The position numbers and the translations under genes were made by a program. From positions 1-31,942 of the forward strand of contig CAYXHZ010000036.1 in the NCBI GenBank assembly GCA_964465065.1: a stretch of DNA of 31,942 bases, in the 5' to 3' direction. This document shows positions 29,054-31,942 of the stretch, piece after piece; position 1 is the stretch's first letter, and each line of letters starts with the position of its first letter. Source of the stretch: CAYMND01 sp964465065 (GTDB lineage: Bacteria > Acidobacteriota > Aminicenantia > UBA2199). The notes under the pieces are model-generated. The model was not told the origin of the DNA, searched no databases, and worked only from the letters and a program-made list of their open reading frames with translations.

Positions 29054-30867
29054 CTTTCCTTCTGTTTATCTGCCCGTTTGCGCAGCAGGTGATCCAGGAT
29101 CTGCTTACGCATGCGCAAGCTCTGCGGAGTGACTTCCAGCAATTCGTCCTCGGAGATGTATTCCAGGGCCTGCTCCAGAGAGAAGATCCGGTGCGGAGTC
29201 AGGCGAACGGCCTCGTCGGAGCCGGCGGCCCGCATGTTGGTCAGTTTTTTGGTCTTGCAGACATTGACGACCAGATCGTTGTCCTTGCAGTGTTCGCCGA
29301 CGATCATACCCGGGTAGACGGGAACGCCGGCCGGAATGAACAATTGCCCGCGTTCCTGAAGGTTGAACAGCGCGAAAGCCACCGAAACCCCGGGCTCCAG
29401 AACGATCAGTGCGCCCTTGTTTTTACGGCGGATTTCACCTTTATAGGGCTCATAGGCCCAAAAGCTGTGGTTGAGAATGCCGGTCCCGCGCGTGGCGGTC
29501 AAAAACTCGTTGTTGAAGCCGATCAGTCCCCGGGCCGGGACCAGGAATTCCAGGCGGGTATAGCCGTCGCTGCCGTTGCTCATGTTCTTGAGCTCGCCCT
29601 TGCGGGAACCGAACATCTCGATGACCACACCGGCGAACTCGTCGGCCACGTCGACCATGGCCTGCTCGACCGGTTCGCAGCGGATTCCGTCGATGACCTT
29701 CTCGATCACCCGCGGCGGAGTGACGGCGAATTCGTAACCTTCCCGACGCATGTTCTCGATCAGGATGGACAGCTGCAGGGCGCCACGCCCCTTGACCACG
29801 AACGAGCCTCTGATTTCCCCTTCTTCCAGGCGCAGGTTGACATTGGTCAGGATCTCTTTCTTCAAACGGTTCTCGAGATGACGTGAAGTGACGAATCGGC
29901 CTTCGTTGCCGGCGAAGGGGGAATCGTTGATGATGAAGGTCATGGCCATAGTCGGTTCGTCGATGTTCATGACCGGAATGGCTACCGGGAAATCCCGATG
30001 ACAGATCGTCTCCCCGACATGAACGGCGGCGGCGCCGGCAACGGTGACGATGTCTCCGGCACTGGCCTGGTCGATTTCCTGACGTTTGAGGCCCTGGTAG
30101 GTGTACAGTTTGCTGACCTTGAAGTTTTCGCAGGCGCCGTCGCGGGTCATCAGGCTCACGGTCTCGCCGGCGCTGACCCGACCCTGGTTGATTTTCCCCG
30201 TGCCCAGCTGGCCCAGGTAGTTGTCGTAATCGATGGCCGAAACCAGCAGTTGCAGCGGAGCGTTCTCGTCTCCGCCGGGCTGGGGTACATGGGCGATGAC
30301 GGCGTCGAGCAGCGGCACCATGTCATGGCTGTCATCTTCGATCTGCAGCTTGGCGATTCCGTCCCGGGCCGAAGTGTAGACGACCGGGAAATCGAGTTGT
30401 TCGTCGCTGGCGTTGAGCTCGACGAACAGATCGAAAACTGCGGTCAATACCTCGTGGGGTCTGGCATTGGGCCGGTCGATCTTGTTGATGACCACCAGCG
30501 GGCGCAGATCGAGCTGCAGCGATTTCTTGAGTACGTACTTGGTCTGGGGCATCGGGCCTTCGAAGGCATCGACGATCAAGAGGACCGAATCCACCATTTT
30601 GAGAATGCGCTGCACCTCGCCGCCGAAATCGGCATGACCGGGCGTATCGACGATGTTGACCTTGACCCCCTGGTATTCAAAGGCCGCGTTCTTGGAGAAG
30701 ATGGTGATGCCGCGTTCCCGTTCCAGATCGTTGGAATCCATGACCCGCTCGGCCACCTGCTGGTTCTTGCGGAAAACCCCGGTCTGGCGCAGGATGGCGT
30801 CGACCAGAGTGGTTTTGCCGTGGTCGACGTGGGCGATGATGGCTATATTGCGGATGGATCCGGACAT
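29047..30867 (-). CDS. typA: Ribosome-associated translational GTPase TypA/BipA
   Basis: A 606-residue translation-factor GTPase that binds the ribosome and supports 50S assembly and growth under stress and cold. GTPase motifs are complete: G1 AHVDHGKT (12-19), the switch I RGITI, G3 DTPGHADF (74-81), G4 NKID (128-131) and G5 TSA in VVYTSARDG. The EF-G-like domains III and V follow (ERGGAY-type region replaced by TypA's EGEIRGSFVVKGRGALQLSILIENMRREGYE), then the TypA-specific C-terminal region with GTGILNH.F..Y.P, KGEI..R..GALI and the MR.A.SDEAVRL.P block. Length is as usual. GAGGAG lies upstream of the ATG, and a promoter is visible at 30936-30964. Confidence 0.97.
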   Translation of the reverse strand: MSGSIRNIAIIAHVDHGKTTLVDAILRQTGVFRKNQQVAERVMDSNDLERERGITIFSKNAAFEYQGVKVNIVDTPGHADFGGEVQRILKMVDSVLLIVDAFEGPMPQTKYVLKKSLQLDLRPLVVINKIDRPNARPHEVLTAVFDLFVELNASDEQLDFPVVYTSARDGIAKLQIEDDSHDMVPLLDAVIAHVPQPGGDENAPLQLLVSAIDYDNYLGQLGTGKINQGRVSAGETVSLMTRDGACENFKVSKLYTYQGLKRQEIDQASAGDIVTVAGAAAVHVGETICHRDFPVAIPVMNIDEPTMAMTFIINDSPFAGNEGRFVTSRHLENRLKKEILTNVNLRLEEGEIRGSFVVKGRGALQLSILIENMRREGYEFAVTPPRVIEKVIDGIRCEPVEQAMVDVADEFAGVVIEMFGSRKGELKNMSNGSDGYTRLEFLVPARGLIGFNNEFLTATRGTGILNHSFWAYEPYKGEIRRKNKGALIVLEPGVSVAFALFNLQERGQLFIPAGVPVYPGMIVGEHCKDNDLVVNVCKTKKLTNMRAAGSDEAVRLTPHRIFSLEQALEYISEDELLEVTPQSLRMRKQILDHLLRKRADKQKESA

Positions 30868-30935
30868 ACTTCTTGCTCCTCGGTCTTGTTTCGGGTTTGT
30901 TTCGGCAGGCCCCAGAAGATTTCGTGTACGGCGCT

Positions 30936-30964
30936 ATTGTACCACAGTTTCACGCCGGCGCCAA
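30936..30964 (-). promoter_or_regulatory. Promoter of typA
   Basis: On the minus strand TTGGCG (30959-30964) and TACAAT (30936-30941) are 17 bases apart, and TGG directly before TACAAT forms an extended -10. The leader is about 60 bases with GAGGAG near its end. Confidence 0.5.
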
Positions 30965-30999
30965 CAGTCCGTACGTTTCAGATGGCTCCAGAGGGAGGG

Positions 31000-31740
31000 T
31001 CAGGGCTGCGGCAACGCGCTCAGCTGATCGAAGGACAGATCCATCAGGGGATACTTTTCCCAGTCCCGGTAATCGAAATGCCACCACTCGGTCGGGTAAT
31101 GCCTGAAGCCGAACTTTTCCATGACCGTAAACAGGAATGTCCGGTTGTTGAGCACATCCTTGGGCAGGTCCGTGTAATCCGGGCGGGCCTTGTCGGAAAA
31201 GTCGTCGAAGCCGCTGGGCATGGGGAAATCCCTGCCGGTGCGCAGATCGTACAAGGTCAGGTCCACCGCGCAGCCGCGGTTGTGCCGGGAACCGAAACGG
31301 GGATCGGCCACGAAGTTCTTGTCCGGGTAGACCTGGTAGAAAAGGACGGTGGCCGCGTACGGCCGATAGGCGTCATATACCTTGATGCCGGCGTTGTGCT
31401 GGACGAGAAACTCGGCCACCCGATTCAATGCCTCGGCCACCGGCTTGCGCAGGTAGGCTTTGGCCTGGGTATATATGACCTGTTTGGTGAAATTGTCGGC
31501 ACTGGCGTAGCGAATATCCAGAATCACATTCTTGACGCTTTTTTCAAGATCCACCAGTTCCATATCCGGATTTTCGGCCGTCTGACTGCGGTAAATTCCG
31601 ATGTCGCTGATCACCTGGACGCCCTTGGCCGGAGCGTCCATTCTGACCTGTCTGGAGCCTTGGAAGCATGAGCCTGTCAGCAGCACGGCCAGAAGAACCG
31701 TCAGCGTGCAAAGTGTCCGGGTAACTTTCGCGTGGTACAT
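31000..31740 (-). CDS. D-alanyl-D-alanine dipeptidase (M15D, VanX/DdpX-type)
   Basis: A 246-residue zinc dipeptidase of the VanX family that would hydrolyse D-Ala-D-Ala. Signature residues are present: Arg126 in YDAYRPYAA, zinc ligands H153 and D160 in SRHNRGCAVD, catalytic Glu218 and zinc ligand H221 in TEWWHFDY. The N-terminus is hydrophobic and ends LLTGSC (Cys25), a loose lipobox, so the protein is probably exported and perhaps lipid-anchored, as in peptidoglycan-recycling DdpX homologues and unlike cytosolic VanX. The ATG at 31740 is preferred over 31752 because GGAGG lies 5 bases upstream. No vanH/vanA genes are nearby, so glycopeptide resistance is not suggested. Confidence 0.9.
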   Translation of the reverse strand: MYHAKVTRTLCTLTVLLAVLLTGSCFQGSRQVRMDAPAKGVQVISDIGIYRSQTAENPDMELVDLEKSVKNVILDIRYASADNFTKQVIYTQAKAYLRKPVAEALNRVAEFLVQHNAGIKVYDAYRPYAATVLFYQVYPDKNFVADPRFGSRHNRGCAVDLTLYDLRTGRDFPMPSGFDDFSDKARPDYTDLPKDVLNNRTFLFTVMEKFGFRHYPTEWWHFDYRDWEKYPLMDLSFDQLSALPQP

Positions 31741-31764
31741 CTGAACCTCCATTCACGAAGGCAA

Positions 31765-31793
31765 ATGATACCATCGCCTCCCCCGGCTGACAA
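31765..31793 (-). promoter_or_regulatory. Promoter of the dipeptidase gene
   Basis: On the minus strand TTGTCA (31788-31793) and TATCAT (31765-31770) are 17 bases apart, with TGG in front of the -10 forming an extended -10. The leader is about 17-20 bases and contains the GGAGG ribosome-binding site. Confidence 0.6.
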
Positions 31794-31819
31794 CAGCACC
31801 GCACGATCAGCCGCGTCTC

Positions 31820-31848
31820 CAGACACAATCGACATCCCGGACTATACT
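31820..31848 (+). promoter_or_regulatory. Promoter of the truncated plus-strand gene
   Basis: CAGACA (31820-31825) and TATACT (31843-31848) are 17 bases apart. Immediately downstream is a perfect tandem TGTGACGT repeat (31848-31863), then AAGGAG at 31874-31879. Confidence 0.35.
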
Positions 31849-31889
31849 GTGACGTTGTGACGTACCGTCCCCCAAGGAGTTTGTAAACC

Positions 31890-31942
31890 GTGAATCCTCC
31901 CGTACGTATTAAGAATTTCAGGAATAAAATTTGTGTCGCCAT
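31890..31942 (+). CDS. Start of an unidentified gene, cut by the window edge
   Basis: A GTG at 31890 opens a frame that stays open to the last base (17 complete codons, MNPPVRIKNFRNKICVA). AAGGAG lies 10 bases upstream and a promoter candidate at 31820-31848. The fragment is too short to name. It diverges from the dipeptidase gene. Confidence 0.4.
   Translation, partial: MNPPVRIKNFRNKICVA

Noticed and set aside
31544..31942. Minus-strand frame at the right edge
   Set aside because: It overlaps the dipeptidase start region in another frame, crosses its promoter, and has no family pattern.
1..31942. CRISPR arrays, tRNA/rRNA genes, insertion sequences, prophage or integrase genes
   Set aside because: None seen: no regularly spaced repeats, no transposase or integrase frames, and no tRNA-like cloverleaf noticed on reading; a dedicated tRNA scan was not possible.

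Overview
The window reads as GC-rich chromosomal DNA from a flagellated, outer-membrane-bearing (diderm) bacterium. Both flagellar bushing-ring genes (flgI P ring, flgH L ring) are present, the flagellar locus carries sigma-54-type promoter motifs, and there are many exported proteins. The gene order flgF-G-A-H-I-J-M-N-K-L-fliW-csrA, together with a BlaI/M56 receptor pair, fits deep diderm lineages such as Acidobacteriota/Aminicenantota-like or deltaproteobacteria-like groups. I cannot assign a phylum from the sequence alone. No tRNA, rRNA, CRISPR array, transposase or phage gene is visible.

Region 1 (1-6355) is a sugar operon. A strong promoter with a LacI-family-type palindrome at its start site leads into a Na+/solute symporter, ribulokinase (AraB), L-ribulose-5-phosphate 4-epimerase (AraD), an isomerase of the L-fucose/L-arabinose superfamily that does not resemble classical AraA, and a HAD phosphatase. 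Together these could import L-arabinose and convert it to D-xylulose 5-phosphate. A TfoX-N-domain protein follows (6374-6712).

Region 2 (6709-9828, minus strand) holds an unknown lipoprotein, a glutamate/neutral-amino-acid-type (SDF) symporter with altered substrate motifs, and a UPF0104-type membrane protein. The last two overlap by 4 bases.

Region 3 (9959-19713) is the flagellar rod/ring/hook-junction cluster, split into transcription blocks. A sigma-54-like site precedes flgFGAHIJ. A sigma-70-like promoter precedes flgM and a small charged ORF, which end at a probable terminator. A second sigma-54-like site precedes flgNKL. A mixed promoter region precedes fliW-csrA. FlgJ is a fusion of the rod-binding domain to an M23 (LytM) endopeptidase, and FlgH lacks the usual lipoprotein cysteine. 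A radical SAM protein (19814-21325) follows csrA.

Region 4 (21345-26427, minus strand) is a three-gene operon of exported peptidases: an M16 protein with the zinc site, an M16 protein without it but with the Arg/Tyr pair, and a divergent M1 protein. The two M16 subunits look complementary.

Region 5 (26552-28964) has a small exported protein facing a BlaI/MecI-type repressor and an M56 metallopeptidase receptor. The receptor's extracytoplasmic part is a long coiled coil instead of a beta-lactam-binding domain. Two dyads with the AAACTA half-site cover the repressor promoter.

Region 6 (29047-31942) contains typA/bipA, a VanX/DdpX-type D-Ala-D-Ala dipeptidase, and the start of a plus-strand gene cut by the window edge.

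A recurring theme is that four genes (9828 minus, 19814 plus, 26427 minus, 27119 plus) have a -10 hexamer ending only 6-8 bases before the start codon and no Shine-Dalgarno sequence, suggesting leaderless mRNAs.
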